Part shown: piece after piece, positions 11,721 through 22,464 of the stretch
Position numbering within the stretch: position 1 is the stretch's first letter
How the letters are laid out: every line of letters starts with the position of its first letter
Assembly: GCF_032118995.1 (NCBI RefSeq)
Contig: NC_092660.1
Span: 5,099,501-5,163,500, forward strand
DNA length: 64,000 nt
From: Asterias amurensis
Lineage: Eukaryota > Echinodermata > Asteroidea > Forcipulatida > Asteriidae
Direction of reading: 5' to 3'
The notes under the pieces: model-generated
Seen by the model: only the letters and a program-made list of their open reading frames with translations
Told to the model about the DNA's origin: nothing
Databases searched by the model: none
Translations under genes and position numbers: made by a program

Positions 11721-11846
11721 GCGCCCTCTTCTGTCAAATAGCATTCTACTTCAAAACTCTTGCTTCAGTTCATTCGAGGGGTGGGTGGGGGCGGGGCGGG
11801 GGGGGGGAGCTCGTACCCAAGTCAACTCGTACCGTACAACGTACAT

Positions 11847-11975
11847 TGGGTGCGTTCGTTTAGCTTCCCTGGGTCGACCCCGGTGTGTGGCGGATTTTTT
11901 TCCAGGACTAACTTGGGTAATTATCTGCACACGTTCGTCCTGGAAAAAAAAAACTACCACACACCGAAACGGAGA
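11847..11975 (+). repeat. Family N element, truncated copy
   Basis: It begins TGGGTGCGTTCGTTTAGCTT, then CCCTGGGTCGACCCCGGTGT, and lacks the mirrored right end present in the full copy at 54462-54615. Confidence 0.65.
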
Positions 11976-12296
11976 ATTTCCGTGCGGCTTGATTTTGTAA
12001 TTGCGAAAGGAAATAAAATTGATGTTCTACCATCATATGGAGCTCACTTTTATTAATAATAATCTCACGAATCAGTCTAGAAATAATGTCAGTATTTCCC
12101 GCCAACTATAGCTTGTACATATTGCATGGATGTCCTACATCTAAGTAAGACCTCTTTTAAAACGAGCGTGTGCCTGAATTAAATGTTTGTGAACAAAGAG
12201 AAAAACAGTGCAAGTACTAAAATTGAGAAAGCGTAAGTTTATTTAAACAAAGTCCTAAATCCATGTGATATCTGACCCTCATAAAAAGCATTAAGC
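11976..12296. other. Intergenic spacer upstream of kif2
   Basis: Nothing is recognised between the family N fragment and the large palindrome. Confidence 0.5.
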
Positions 12297-12528
12297 AGAA
12301 TGAACTTCCTTCAAAAAAAATTAAAACACACTGAAAACAGGTTATTCCTCCATGATTTAATAAACTTTTTATTTATTTAGAATAAGATTGACAAATCTTT
12401 CCAGCATTGACCATTTTAAATTAAATTTGTGCGAAAAATTCCTTTAGAGGTTATAAAAACATTTACATGACATTTTGCAAGTTAAAAGAAATAATAAGTA
12501 ATAAATCACTGATGTCATTTGAGACAAG

Positions 12529-12787
12529 GGCCCAATTTCATAGCGCTGCTAAACGGTAAGCAAATTTGCGTGCTTACTTTAGTAGAATTCACAGGTTAGC
12601 AGAAAAATTTGGCGGCCATATTACGTGTTTACCATGGATTTGCATTGTGACGTCATTTATGTTTGGGTGGTAAGCACAGGAAGGTTAGCATGCCTTTTCG
12701 TGTGCCTACGGTTAGCAGCGTTATGAAATAGAAATTGCACAGTAAGCACAAAATCGGCCGCTAAGCAGAGCTATGAAATTGGGCCCT
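12529..12787. repeat. Palindromic repeat, family C, in the left arm (C1)
   Basis: GGGCCCAATTTCATAGCGCT at the left is mirrored by AGCTATGAAATTGGGCCC at the right. Its partner in the right arm is 20851-21125. Confidence 0.75.
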
Positions 12788-12994
12788 GACGTTAAACTAT
12801 TGGTGTCATTCCTTTTACAGCAATCATCAATCAATCATGATGCATTTGTAGAGTGCAACCACTACTTGCAGTAACACCAACAATCAATATTACTTTTCCA
12901 ATTGTCGATAATTACCGTGGATTCCTTTGAGGACTTCTGTTGGGTGCAAACTTGAAACCAGCTCAAGTTTAAAGCGGGTCATGGTATTCAACAG

Positions 12995-13220
12995 GACCCA
13001 ATTTCATGGCTCTGCTTATCCGCCGAATTCTGCGCTTACAATCACGATTCCCCGCTTACGTGCAAGCGCCGAATTTCTGCGCTAGCCTTGTAAGCATAGA
13101 ATGCCTATTCACCGCTTACCCGTGAAATAATTATGCTTGCCTTTAAGCACAGAATTCCCTGCTTCTGTAAGCAGCGATTCTGTGCTTATATGGTAAGCAG
13201 AGCCATGAAATTGGGTAACT
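12995..13220. repeat. Palindromic repeat, family C, in the left arm (C2)
   Basis: GGACCCAATTTCATGGCTCT / AGAGCCATGAAATTGGGTAA ends with several GCTTAC/GTAAGC units inside. Its right-arm partner is 20390-20640. Confidence 0.7.
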
Positions 13221-13365
13221 TCACTGTGCTCAATAAACCTATCGACTTTTCACTTTTAGTTTTACAAACTCATTGTTTCTTTGGTTGTTTCGCAGTAACA
13301 AACCAACATGTCATACTTTGAGTCACAACTAAATTTCCTTATGTTTTTGTACAAAGGAAAATTTA

Positions 13366-13437
13366 CCAAAGTGGGACACGAACCAACGACCTTCAGGTTA
13401 ATGGTCCGCGCTCTACCAACAGAGCTATCTAGGCCTA
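13366..13437 (-). pseudogene. tRNA-like sequence, left arm
   Basis: On the minus strand it reads TAGCTCTGTTGGTAGAGCG (D arm, A box), a degenerate anticodon arm with ATTAAC, then GGTCGTTGGTTCGTGTCCCA (T arm, B box). It is the mirror partner of 20216-20287. The acceptor stem does not pair, so it is a relic. Confidence 0.55.
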
Positions 13438-13634
13438 AGCTGGCAGTTTCCCTATTTTGGCCATATCTTTGTTTGGGGGGGGGGGGGGGGGGTACAACCG
13501 CTTACTGCAGTGCAGCCAGGGATCACACCCAAATTAACAACAAATTCGGCAGTTAATGGTTGCATGGCTTCTGACCACAACCCCTGAACAAAAATATTGA
13601 CAAAATAGAGAAACAGCCAAAAATATAAATAGGG

Positions 13635-13706
13635 TTAGTTAGATAGCTCAGTTGGTTGAGCGCTGGCACGTTAATCTGGAAGTCATTGGTTTGAGTCCCA
13701 TCCTAT
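13635..13706 (+). pseudogene. tRNA-like sequence, left arm (second, facing the first)
   Basis: TAGATAGCTCAGTTGGTTGA (A box), anticodon region CACGTTAATC, then TCATTGGTTTGAGTCCCATC (B box). Its mirror partner is 19999-20069. The anticodon stem is mismatched. Confidence 0.55.
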
Positions 13707-13887
13707 CCTAGCCCCACTTGTGTGGCCAAGGAGGATTCAGCTATCCTTGGCCCCACCAGTGGGCCTAATCCTATCCCAGTAAATATTTCTTTGTTCGAAC
13801 CCCAAATCATTTAAACAGTTTACCCAGTCAGTTTCCCTTGTGGAGTATAGGGTAAAACTCACAAAAAGTCACTCTTTATAGCATTCA

Positions 13888-14018
13888 TTACATGTTTGAG
13901 TTTAGCCAAGGCCACCAGCCTTCTATCTTGCCATTGTTGTCTCTCTTGTAGTTGATCAGAGTGAAATCTTGCAGCACTTTCTGCAAAACTTGCATCACTT
14001 TTTTTCTACCTTGAAGGT
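13888..14018 (-). pseudogene. Short coding-like frame inside the left arm
   Basis: After CTTCAAGGTAG a frame reads KKVMQVLQKVLQDFTLINYK and ends GKIEGWWPWLNSNM before TAA. The right-arm copy (about 19755-19870) has a TAG at LIN-stop and an indel, so only one arm keeps it open. It could be a captured exon fragment; the protein is not recognised. Confidence 0.3.
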
Positions 14019-14655
14019 TGGAGATGGTCCAAATGATGAAGTGACTCTGTTGATAGTGGCACCGTGACGTTCCATGTAGTTGGCTGTACCTGAACGAGTT
14101 AAACATTATATCAGTGTCAGATTGTTAAACAGAAAGCCTTGATTTATTTAAAGACTTTTGCATATCTTGTTCACGAGGAGGGCCAAAAAAGATGTCTTGT
14201 GTTTTTGTTGTTGATAGTTCTTACCCTCGGCGTTGAGATGAATTACTTTAATACATACATTGTACACTGTCTGTACCCCACATATTATGAGGAAACATGC
14301 TAAATTAATATCAATAACTGATGCTATTCAAAATCTTGAAAAAGGAATCTTTGGATATCTGCCTGCCGAGTGAGCGCAGCGCAGTGACAGTGTTTGCTTA
14401 CCTTCCTTGTGATCAATTCTAGTTTGGGATTCCCTCATGAAGGGATGGTAGTTTGTACCCACAGAAATGGCAAAAGTTCCGCCAAAAAAGTGAAGAAATT
14501 ATGAACAAATTCAAAGTTTCAAAACTAAAGTTGAGCTGAGCTGCTAGCTTAGTTAATAATAGTGGTCTTCTTGACATGCAAAACATGTGGACTGTGTTTT
14601 AAATTATTGCACCAACACAAACAAATGAGGGCGCAATGCTGGTTTAACGGTGGTA

Positions 14656-15118
14656 TTTTTGTTAGCAGGTGAAAAATTAACGGTTGTGTTAAATACCGCC
14701 CTCTTACGTGTCGACAACTGCTGCTTTATGATTGGTCTGTTACGCGTTGGTTAATAACCAAGCTTTATGATTGGTCTGTTACGCGTAAGTTATTAATCAA
14801 GCTTTATGATTGGTCTGTTACGCGTAGATTAATAACCAAGCTTTATGATTGGTCTGTTACGCATAAGTTAATAACCAAGCTTTATGATTGGTCTGTTGCG
14901 CGTAAGTTAATAACCGAATAAGACCCGACTGTGTTAAATACCGCCCTCTTTCGTGTGGACAACTGCTACTTTATGATTGGTCTGTTACGCGTAAGTTAAT
15001 AACCAAGCTTTATGATTGGTCTGTTAAGCGTAAGCTTACGCGCAACAGACCAATCATAAAGCAGCCACACGGGACGTAAGAGGGCGGTATTTAACACTAC
15101 CGTTAATTGTTCGCCTAC
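14656..15118. repeat. MITE inserted in the left arm only, built of 39-bp repeats
   Basis: The ends AGGTGAAAAATTAACGG / CCGTTAATTGTTCGCCT with inner GTGTTAAATACCGCCCTCTT / AAGAGGGCGGTATTTAACAC make long terminal inverted repeats. Between them CTTTATGATTGGTCTGTTAC recurs every 39 bp (14723, 14762, 14801, 14840, 14879), then twice more after an internal copy of the end sequence at 14931. The matching site in the right arm (about 18100) is empty. Confidence 0.8.
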
Positions 15119-15244
15119 AATCACACTTACGCGCAACAGATCAATCATATAGCTTGGTCTATGGCGTGTCAAACGTTGCATTATTCGATAATGTACAATA
15201 TATGTGCGATGTTTCTCATATATATGCGATAATTGTCACATAAT

Positions 15245-15535
15245 GTGCGATATTCATTTGATGTATGCAATAAATGTAATATATATGCAATAAATGTAAT
15301 ATATATGCAATAAATGTAATATATATGCGATAAATTGTAATATATGTGCGATAAATTGTAATATATGTGCGATAAATTGTAATATATGTGCGATAAATTG
15401 TAATATATGTGCGATAAATTGTAATATATGTGCGATAAATTGTAATATATGTGCGATAAATTGTAATATATGTGCGATAAATTGTAATATATGTGCAATA
15501 ATTTGCAATATATGTGCGATAATTTGCAATATATC
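15245..15535 (+). repeat. AT-rich minisatellite at the inner end of the left arm
   Basis: About three 20-bp units (ATATATGCAATAAATGTAAT) are followed by eight or more 21-bp units (ATATATGTGCGATAAATTGTA). 21 is divisible by 3, so all frames stay open and give spurious HIYYNLS-repeat proteins of up to 149 codons. Confidence 0.9.
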
Positions 15536-17689
15536 CTCTGCTTACCAGTTATCACGCTATTATGCCTTTTTCTTTGAATTGGGAAAAAAAAATGATGCCT
15601 TATATCAACTGATGCCCTAACTACCTTCATTTGTTAATACGAAGTATGCAAACATGTATTAAAACTTGATGGACATTGAAATGTTCACACCACACACCGA
15701 TCTTGGATGACTTCAACTGGCCCCATTTGTTTTGAGTTTTTCCTGTTTTCACGGCAAACGAGAAAGTATGGTTTCCCGGTGAAGCCATACATGGAAGAAA
15801 CATCTGCAGTAACTACAAGTGTTCTTTGAGACTCTGTGTATGACTGTATAGCCAGCAGTTGCCTTCATTTTATTCAAAATATTTTTTTATTAAATTTTTA
15901 AAATTACCATGGTAACTTGCACAAAATAAAAAAAAATAAAAAATATATAAAAAGTGTGAATAATTACTGGCTTCAAAATCTGATTTCTATTTATTTTTGT
16001 TCTATTTTTTTTCTTAATATTTATAATAAAGTATATACATAAACAGTGATAATTGAATCAACAAGCTGATGTTTAAATTTTGATATAAATAATAGTATTG
16101 ATACGAGGGTTACAAAATAAAAATCTCCAAAAATATTAGAAAATGATATAAGGCACATGGGTTCTTTAAGCCTCGGTATTTTTTTTCAAGAATGCTCAGC
16201 AAAATATTCTGTCACATGATTTTGATCATCATGAATTGTGAATTGAAATAGCGTTTGATGAAACTTTTTCGGTGGGCAAATATTTTTATATGGCCTCAAC
16301 ATTATGACATATTTTTGTACCTTGTAGAAATGCCTAAAATACCAAACTTTTTGCATTTACAAGTGCAAGTGACCAGTGGAGCCTTTTGTCAAAGAAGAGG
16401 AGACTCTTTGCTTGGCATATAAAACCACACAATTTTTATCTTGGGACTGTTTACATCGCGCACAGAAAAGAAAAACACTTCTATTTCCAGGTGACTTTAA
16501 ATTGTACAACAGTTAAAGTTAGTAAATTACCGAGCTATATCTGAAACACTCATGATTGATTATTTTTGATTGTTGTCAATAAAATTTAAAAGTTCTTGTG
16601 CTATAAAAATTCAACTGTGTCTTGTTTGCAAAATCATTTTTCAAATTTTTGGAATCTTAGTCACCACATTTATAGTTATGTCAGCCGCGAGCAAAAGGTG
16701 GTGACACCCTTCGATAAGACAAACATTTTCTTTAAACATTTTCTTTTTATTGCAGAATCAATAACAGTTGACCAATTTAGCCAGCTCAAAATTTGATACG
16801 TCCAGTCTATTTTCCTTCAAGATTCTGGAACAAGAAAGCAACTTTTTGTCTTAACGAAGGGTTCAAATTCTTTTCAAATTGTGTTTAAGTCCACCGTCTA
16901 TGTAATTGGGCGGAATGTACATTGACAATGGCGTCAGAATAACTGTGGTTAATTAACCACTAGATAGTGAACCAAATTTACCCAGCCCCAAAATTTGATA
17001 CGCCCACTAAATTAGTCTTGAAAGTTCTGGATTACAAATTAAATGTTTTGTTTTAACGAAGGGTATAAATTCTTTTCAAGTTATGGTTTTGTATTTCACA
17101 GTGATGTTTTTTTGTGCAAAAAATACGAAATAAAAATTTTTGCCTTTTTGTTTGCGGGTCATCTTTTGACGTTTTGTTAATGTTTTTCACTTTTTATAAA
17201 TTATTTTTTAATCATGTGAAGCTATGAAATTGACATATTATCAATTAACATATCTAAATTATGCTAATATTGCAGAATTCGTTCGAGTAAAACAGATCTT
17301 CACCTTCAGATTTGAGCAAAATGCAACATTTTGTCACCTCCCTGTACTGTATGTGTTCTATTATCCGAATACGCGGCTGGCTGGCTATTTCGGAAATACG
17401 CTGCTCGAGTCTCGTACCCTGACAATCACTATAAACCCTACGCCAATCTCATTGAACCATAGGAACCATACTCTACCGTCCAGAGTATAGTCTGGCCCGA
17501 TCTAAAACATTACGGATACGGGGATCAAGTGGACAGGAAGCCATACTATATCCCACAATTCCGTTTTCGCACATATATAAGAACGAACATCGCACATGTA
17601 TATTAAATTATCGCATATGTATACCGTCACAAAACATCGCATACAAATGATCGCATATAATATACTACAAAATTATCAAACATATATTA
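15536..17689. other. Centre of the giant palindrome
   Basis: About 2 kb of AT-rich single-copy sequence. A direct repeat of about 115 bp lies at 16767-16882 and 16968-17085 (AAAATTTGATACG, TTTAACGAAGGG, AAATTCTTTTCAA shared). No open frame with coding character is seen. Confidence 0.6.
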
Positions 17690-18000
17690 AAAATTATCGC
17701 ATATATATTGCAAATTATCGCACATATATTACAATTTATCGCACATATATTACAATTTATCGCACATATATTACATTTATCGCACATATATTACAATTTA
17801 TCGCACATATATTACAATTTATCGCACATATATTACAATTTATCGCACATATATTACAATTTATCGCACATATATTACAATTTATCGCACATATATTACA
17901 ATTTATCGCACATATATTACAATTTATTGCATATATATTACATTTATTGCATATATATTACATTTATTGCATATATATTACATTTATTGCATACATCAAA
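17690..18000 (-). repeat. AT-rich minisatellite at the inner end of the right arm
   Basis: Mirror image of 15245-15535: 21-bp units ATTACAATTTATCGCACATAT with one 20-bp variant, then 20-bp TTTATTGCATATATATTACA units. Unit numbers differ slightly between arms. Confidence 0.9.
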
Positions 18001-18452
18001 TGAATATCGCACATATGTGACAATTATCGCATATATATGAGAAACATCGCACATATATTGTACATTATCGAATAATGCAACGTTTGACACGCCATATTGG
18101 TCATCAAACAAAATACGACCGTTAAACCAGCATTGCGCCCTCATTTGTTTGTGTTGGTGCAATCATTAAAAACAAAGTCCACATGTCATGCATATCAACA
18201 CGAAGACCACTAAGCTGGCAGCTCAGCTCAACTTCAGTTCTGGAACTTTGAATTTGTTCATAATTTCTTCACATTTCTGGCAGAACTTTCGCCATTTCTG
18301 TGGGTACAAACTACCATCTCATCACGAGGGAACCCCAAACTAGAATTGATCGCAATGAAGGTAAGCAAACACTGTCACTGCGCTGCGCTCACTCGGCAGG
18401 CAGATATCCAATAGCAAAAGGCCTATGCTATAATATATGCAATAATAAGCCT

Positions 18453-18612
18453 ATTCTCTATTGCAGCTGCGCATGTCCGTTACTGCTGACAACGCAATTT
18501 GTTTATCTTCCGTGACCTTTTGACAATATACCCGGGTATTGTCAAAAGGTCACGGGAGATAAACAAATTGCCCTGTCAGTAGTAACAGACATGCGCAGCT
18601 GCAATAGTGAAT
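18453..18612. repeat. Perfect-looking 160-bp hairpin, right arm only
   Basis: CTCTATTGCAGCTGCGCATG at the left is mirrored by CATGCGCAGCTGCAATAG at the right. The arms are nearly identical down to the centre TACCCGGGTA at about 18532. Confidence 0.8.
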
Positions 18613-18699
18613 GGCTTCTTGAAGCTCGAAGGTTTATCTTTTACCGCGATTCAGAACTGCAATGCATTGTGGGTAGGCAGAGGGGTCAAGACATAGAGT

Positions 18700-18960
18700 T
18701 ATGCATGCGCTCATGCGGCCATTTTGTAAATTGTCAAAACAGCATCGCATAGCTTGTGCACATGTCCTGTGTGTGGCCATTTTGCAAGTTGACAAAAACA
18801 GCATCGCGTAGTGTTATCAACACACACTCTCCCAAGAGTCCCAAGTGTTCTTAATTAATTCAAACGCTCATATAAAATGGTGCGCATGTCTCCTTGTGAC
18901 ATTGTGTGGTCCTGTCTCGTTTGTATGTGCAAGCTGCTCACCAGTGCGCCCTCTAGCTAT
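18700..18960. repeat. Family P MITE, truncated, right arm only (P2)
   Basis: Shares GCGGCCATTTTGTAAATTG, the CAGCATCGCATAG block and the right end CCAGTGCGCCCTCTAG with P1 (2923-3182). The left terminal repeat is missing. Confidence 0.7.
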
Positions 18961-19115
18961 AGTTCATAATTTTATAAACTATGGGTCTTAATTAGACCAT
19001 GTAACTGGGGGGCTAGATTCCTTTTTCGAAATGTTGAATAGCATCAGGTATTGATATTAATTTAGCATGTTTCCTCATAATATGTGGGGTACAGTGTATG
19101 TGTTTTTGGACCATC

Positions 19116-19516
19116 TTAAAGGAACACGTTGCCTTGGATCGAGTCGAGTTGGTCTTCGAAAAGCGTTTGTAACCGTTTGTTATAAAATGCATTATGGTTA
19201 GAAAGATGATTTAAAAGTAGAATACAATGATCCACACAAATTTGCCTCGAAATTGCATGGTGTTCTGTTTACTTTACAAACTAACACGGTCGGCCATTTT
19301 ATGGGAGTCAAAAATTTGACTCCCATAAACGGCCGACCGTGTTAGTCGACGAGGGAAAATGAAAACCACGCAATTCCGAGTGATACTTGTGTGGATCATT
19401 TTAATCTACTTTTAAAATATCTTTCTAATATAATAATGCATTTTATAACAAACGGTTTTAAAAACGCCAACGCCAACAATACCAACTCCACCGATCCAAG
19501 GCAACGTGTTCCTTTA
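19116..19516. repeat. TTAA palindromic MITE, family A (A1), inserted in the right arm
   Basis: TTAAAGGAACACGTTGCCTT at the left and AAGGCAACGTGTTCCTTTAA at the right. The central hairpin pairs GGGAGTCAAAAATTTGACTCCC. The left arm of the giant palindrome is empty at this place, so the insertion is younger. Confidence 0.85.
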
Positions 19517-19998
19517 ATTAATTCATCTCAACGCCGAGGGTAAGAACTATCAACAACAAAAACACAAGACATACTTTTGGGCCCTCCTTGTGAACAAGAT
19601 ATGCAAAAGTCTTTAAAAAAATCAAGGCTTTCTGGTTAACAATATGACACTGATAAAGTCATGTTTAACTCGTTCAGGTACAGCCAACTACATGGAACGT
19701 CACGGTGCCACTATCAACAGAGTCACTTCATCATTTGGACCATCTCCAACCTTCAAGGTAGAAAAAAGTGATGCAAGTTTTGCAGAAAGTGTTGCAAGAT
19801 TTCACTTTGATCAACTAGGAGAGAGACGACAAAGGCAAGATAGAAGGCTGGTGGCCTTGGCTTAACTCAAACATTTAGGCCTAATGAAGGCTATAAAGAG
19901 TGACTCTTTGTGAGTTTTACCCTATACTCCACAAGCGCAGCTGACTGGGTAAACTGTTTAAATGATTTGAGGTTCGAACAAAGAAATATTTACTGGGA

Positions 19999-20069
19999 TA
20001 GGATTGGACTCAAACCAATGACTTCTGGATTAACGCGCCAGCGCTCAACCAACTGAGCTATCTAACCCT
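19999..20069 (-). pseudogene. tRNA-like sequence, right arm
   Basis: The minus strand reads TTAGATAGCTCAGTTGGTTG, GCGCGTTAATCC and TCATTGGTTTGAGTCCAATC. It is the mirror partner of 13635-13706. Confidence 0.55.
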
Positions 20070-20215
20070 ATTTTGGCTGTTTCTCTCTGTTGTCAATATC
20101 TTTGTTCGGGGTTGCTGGTCAGAAACCATGCAACCATTAACTTCCATTGTGTATCCAGGGATTACACCGAAGTTACGATACCTGGGAAGGGGCAGCTAGG
20201 GGATCGTCACTATAG

Positions 20216-20287
20216 GCTTAGATAGCTCAGTTGGTAGAGCGCCGGCATGTTAATCCGGAGGTCGTTGGTTCGAGTCCCACTCTAGTA
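20216..20287 (+). pseudogene. tRNA-like sequence, right arm (best preserved)
   Basis: 72 nt with a good D arm (AGCTCAGTTGGTAGAGC), an anticodon loop ATGTTAA giving anticodon GUU (Asn) with one mismatch in its stem (C-U), and a T loop TTCGAGT. The acceptor stem pairs for only five of seven positions and the T stem has a mismatch, so a functional tRNA-Asn is unlikely. The A and B boxes look usable by RNA polymerase III. Confidence 0.5.
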
Positions 20288-20389
20288 AAATTTTACTGCG
20301 AAACAACCAAAGAAACAATAAGTTTGTTAAACTGAAAAGTCGATAGGGAAAAGTCGATAGAGTTTGTTGAGCACAGTGAAGTTACCTGG

Positions 20390-20640
20390 GCCCAATTTCA
20401 TGGTCTGCTTACCGTAAGCACAGAATCGCCGCTTACGGAAGCAGTGAATTCTGTGCTTATGACAAGCATATGTCATGGGTAAGTGGCAAATTTTTGGTTC
20501 TGCGCGTGCGTACTCCGCGTTAATAGGCATTCTATGCTTACAAGGCTATTGTAGAAATTGGGCGCTTGCTGATAAGCGGGGAATCGTGATCGTAAGCGCA
20601 GAATTTGGCAGATAAGCAGAGCCATGAAATTGGGTCCTGT
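20390..20640. repeat. Palindromic repeat, family C, right arm
   Basis: Mirror partner of 12995-13220; GGGCCCAATTTCATGG / CCATGAAATTGGGTCC ends. Confidence 0.7.
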
Positions 20641-20850
20641 TGAACACCATGACCCGCTTTGAACTTGAGCTGGTTTCAAGTTTGCACCTAACAGAAGTCC
20701 TCAAAGGAATCCACGGTAATTATCGACAATTGGAAAAGTAATATTGATTGTTGGTGTTACTGCAAGAGACTAGTGGTTGCACTCCACAAATGCATAATGA
20801 TTGATTGATTGATGATTGCTGTAAAAGGAATGGCACCAATAGTTTAACGT

Positions 20851-21125
20851 CAGGGCCACATTTCATAGCTCTGCTTAGCGGCAGATATTGTGCTAACTGT
20901 GCAAATTCTATTTCATAGCGCTGCTAATCGTAGGCACACGAAAAGGCATGCTAACCTTCCGGTGCTTATCGACAAAAATAAATGACGTCACAATGCAAAT
21001 CCACGGTAAACGCATAATATGGCCGCCCAATTTTTCTGCTAACCTGTGAAATACACTAATGTTTCTGCTACAGTAAGCACGCAAATTTGCTTACCACTAA
21101 GCAGCGCTATGAAATTTGGCCCTTG
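20851..21125. repeat. Palindromic repeat, family C, right arm
   Basis: Mirror partner of 12529-12787; TTTCATAGCTCTGCTTAG / CTAAGCAGCGCTATGAAA ends. Confidence 0.7.
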
Positions 21126-21375
21126 TCTCAAATGGCATCAGTAATTTATTACTTGTTATTTCTGTTACCTGCAATCATTAGTTCATACCTTGCAAAATGT
21201 CATGTAAATGTTTTTATAACCTCTAAAGGAATTTTTCGCACAAATCTAATTTAAAATGGTCAATGCTGGAAAGATTTGTCAATCTTATTCTAAATAAATA
21301 AAAAGTTTATTTAATTAACCTGTTTTCAGTGTGTTATAATTTTTTTTGAAGGAAGTTCATTCTTCTGATAGTCTT

Positions 21376-21410
21376 CTGAGGACGATCAGAGCATACTGAT
21401 CGAAACGTCA
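21376..21410 (+). ncRNA. Hammerhead-ribozyme-like motif, probably a Penelope-type retroelement relic
   Basis: CTGAGGA (core CUGANGA), hairpin GATCAG-AGCATA-CTGATC, then GAAACGTC. Short type I hammerheads ending GAAACGTC are known from Penelope-like elements. One stem II base (C next to the core) does not pair and stem I is only about 3 bp (CTT/AAG), so activity is uncertain. It lies 10 bp outside the giant palindrome. Relatives are at 48069 and 48278. Confidence 0.4.
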
Positions 21411-22464
21411 AGTTGAAACCAATGGTTCTTTCCAGAACCATTCCAACTCATTAAGAGGTAGTCATTACATGGTGTTACCGCAAACCATTCCATGTTATTT
21501 TATCGATCGATTCTTATTCATACGATTAATTCACAAGTTTATTTTAGAATCTGTTTGTTATACCCTCCAACAACAAATTTCTAAACGACTAAACCTACGT
21601 CCCCCACCTTAAAATGTTAACATTAATATCTAAACATCCCAATGTTTTTGGGGTAACATCCCCTATTGGTTTTGTACACAGTTTTGAAGCGAGGATTTTT
21701 ACCAAACCAACAGAGATCCCATTGTCCTCTTTTGTTAAATGTCCTCGATGTGCACACTATACCCCCACTACACCCCCCCCCCCCCCCCCCCACACACAGC
21801 TCTTTGTTTCAGCCACTCTGTGGACATCACTATTCTTCAGGAATATGAAAACACTGAGTGGACTTGTCCAAGTCCACACGCAAGTCCACACATAATGTCA
21901 AATACCAATTGTTATCGTAAACCAAAACTTCATATGAACGTTGAAGCTATACATTCCGGATCGGGTTTAATCGAGTCCTGCCATTGTTTTTCCCTTAACA
22001 TTACCTTTTCTTAAGAAATCTATTGTAGGGATCAAGACAACCTTATATTGGTGAATGACCGTAGTTATAAACAGGCTCCACATGCGGCCATTAATACTCC
22101 CTATAAAAAAAGGTATTACAGTTTAAAATTTAACTTATTTGCTTTTAAAGGCACAACAACAAATGTTAATCCCAAACAATAATTAATTAAAAAGCAACTT
22201 TTAATCTCTTTTTCCCCCCAACATAATATCCTCCTTTTTTAGTCTCATTCACTTATTAGCTATTAATTGTTTATTTCTCTTCCTACGTTTGATCATTGAT
22301 TGAGTAGTTTCCAACTTCTTGTGTTCAACCCAGCACCTAATTCCCTCCGACCACTAAACAAAGTGTTCTAATCGCAAGCAGGGAACGTAAGACGATAATT
22401 CTACTAGGAACACCACATTTACCCATAGTTAAAAGTTTACCGATAATTACCAACCAAAAAAGGG
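21411..22464. other. Intergenic spacer between the palindrome and the amylase-like gene
   Basis: Contains a C-run at 21773-21790 and a small palindrome near 21422-21440 (TGGTTCTTTCCAGAACCA). Open frames around 21614-22014 overlap the C-run and look spurious. No gene is seen. Confidence 0.5.

Larger units (their letters stand above)
12297..21365. mobile_element. Giant imperfect palindrome (fold-back element), about 9 kb
   Basis: The left arm 12297-15530 reappears as reverse complement in 17690-21365, in order and over its whole length. Matching pairs include AGAATGAACTTCCTTC (12297) with its complement ending 21365, 12460-12480 with 21185-21205, 13250-13300 with 20300-20345, 14040-14105 with 19665-19735, and 14360-14470 with 18300-18410. 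Insertions unique to one arm (14656-15165; 18409-19018; 19116-19516) explain the length difference. No transposase or reverse transcriptase frame is seen. Large fold-back (TU-type) elements are known from sea urchins. This could be such an element, or two inverted copies of a 3.5-kb repeat. Confidence 0.85.

Noticed and set aside
11500..11737. Minus frames of 67 and 71 codons at kif2 exon 1
   Set aside because: They are the other two frames; only the MDASTLDVG frame splices into GRVHSACISG.
15181..15630. 149-codon open frame with HIYYNLS repeats (and its right-arm counterparts at 17596-18040)
   Set aside because: A 21-bp AT-rich minisatellite keeps every frame open; there is no start context, signal or homology.
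20216..20287. Functional tRNA-Asn(GTT)
   Set aside because: The acceptor and T stems are mispaired and the copy lies in a mirrored repeat with three worse copies.
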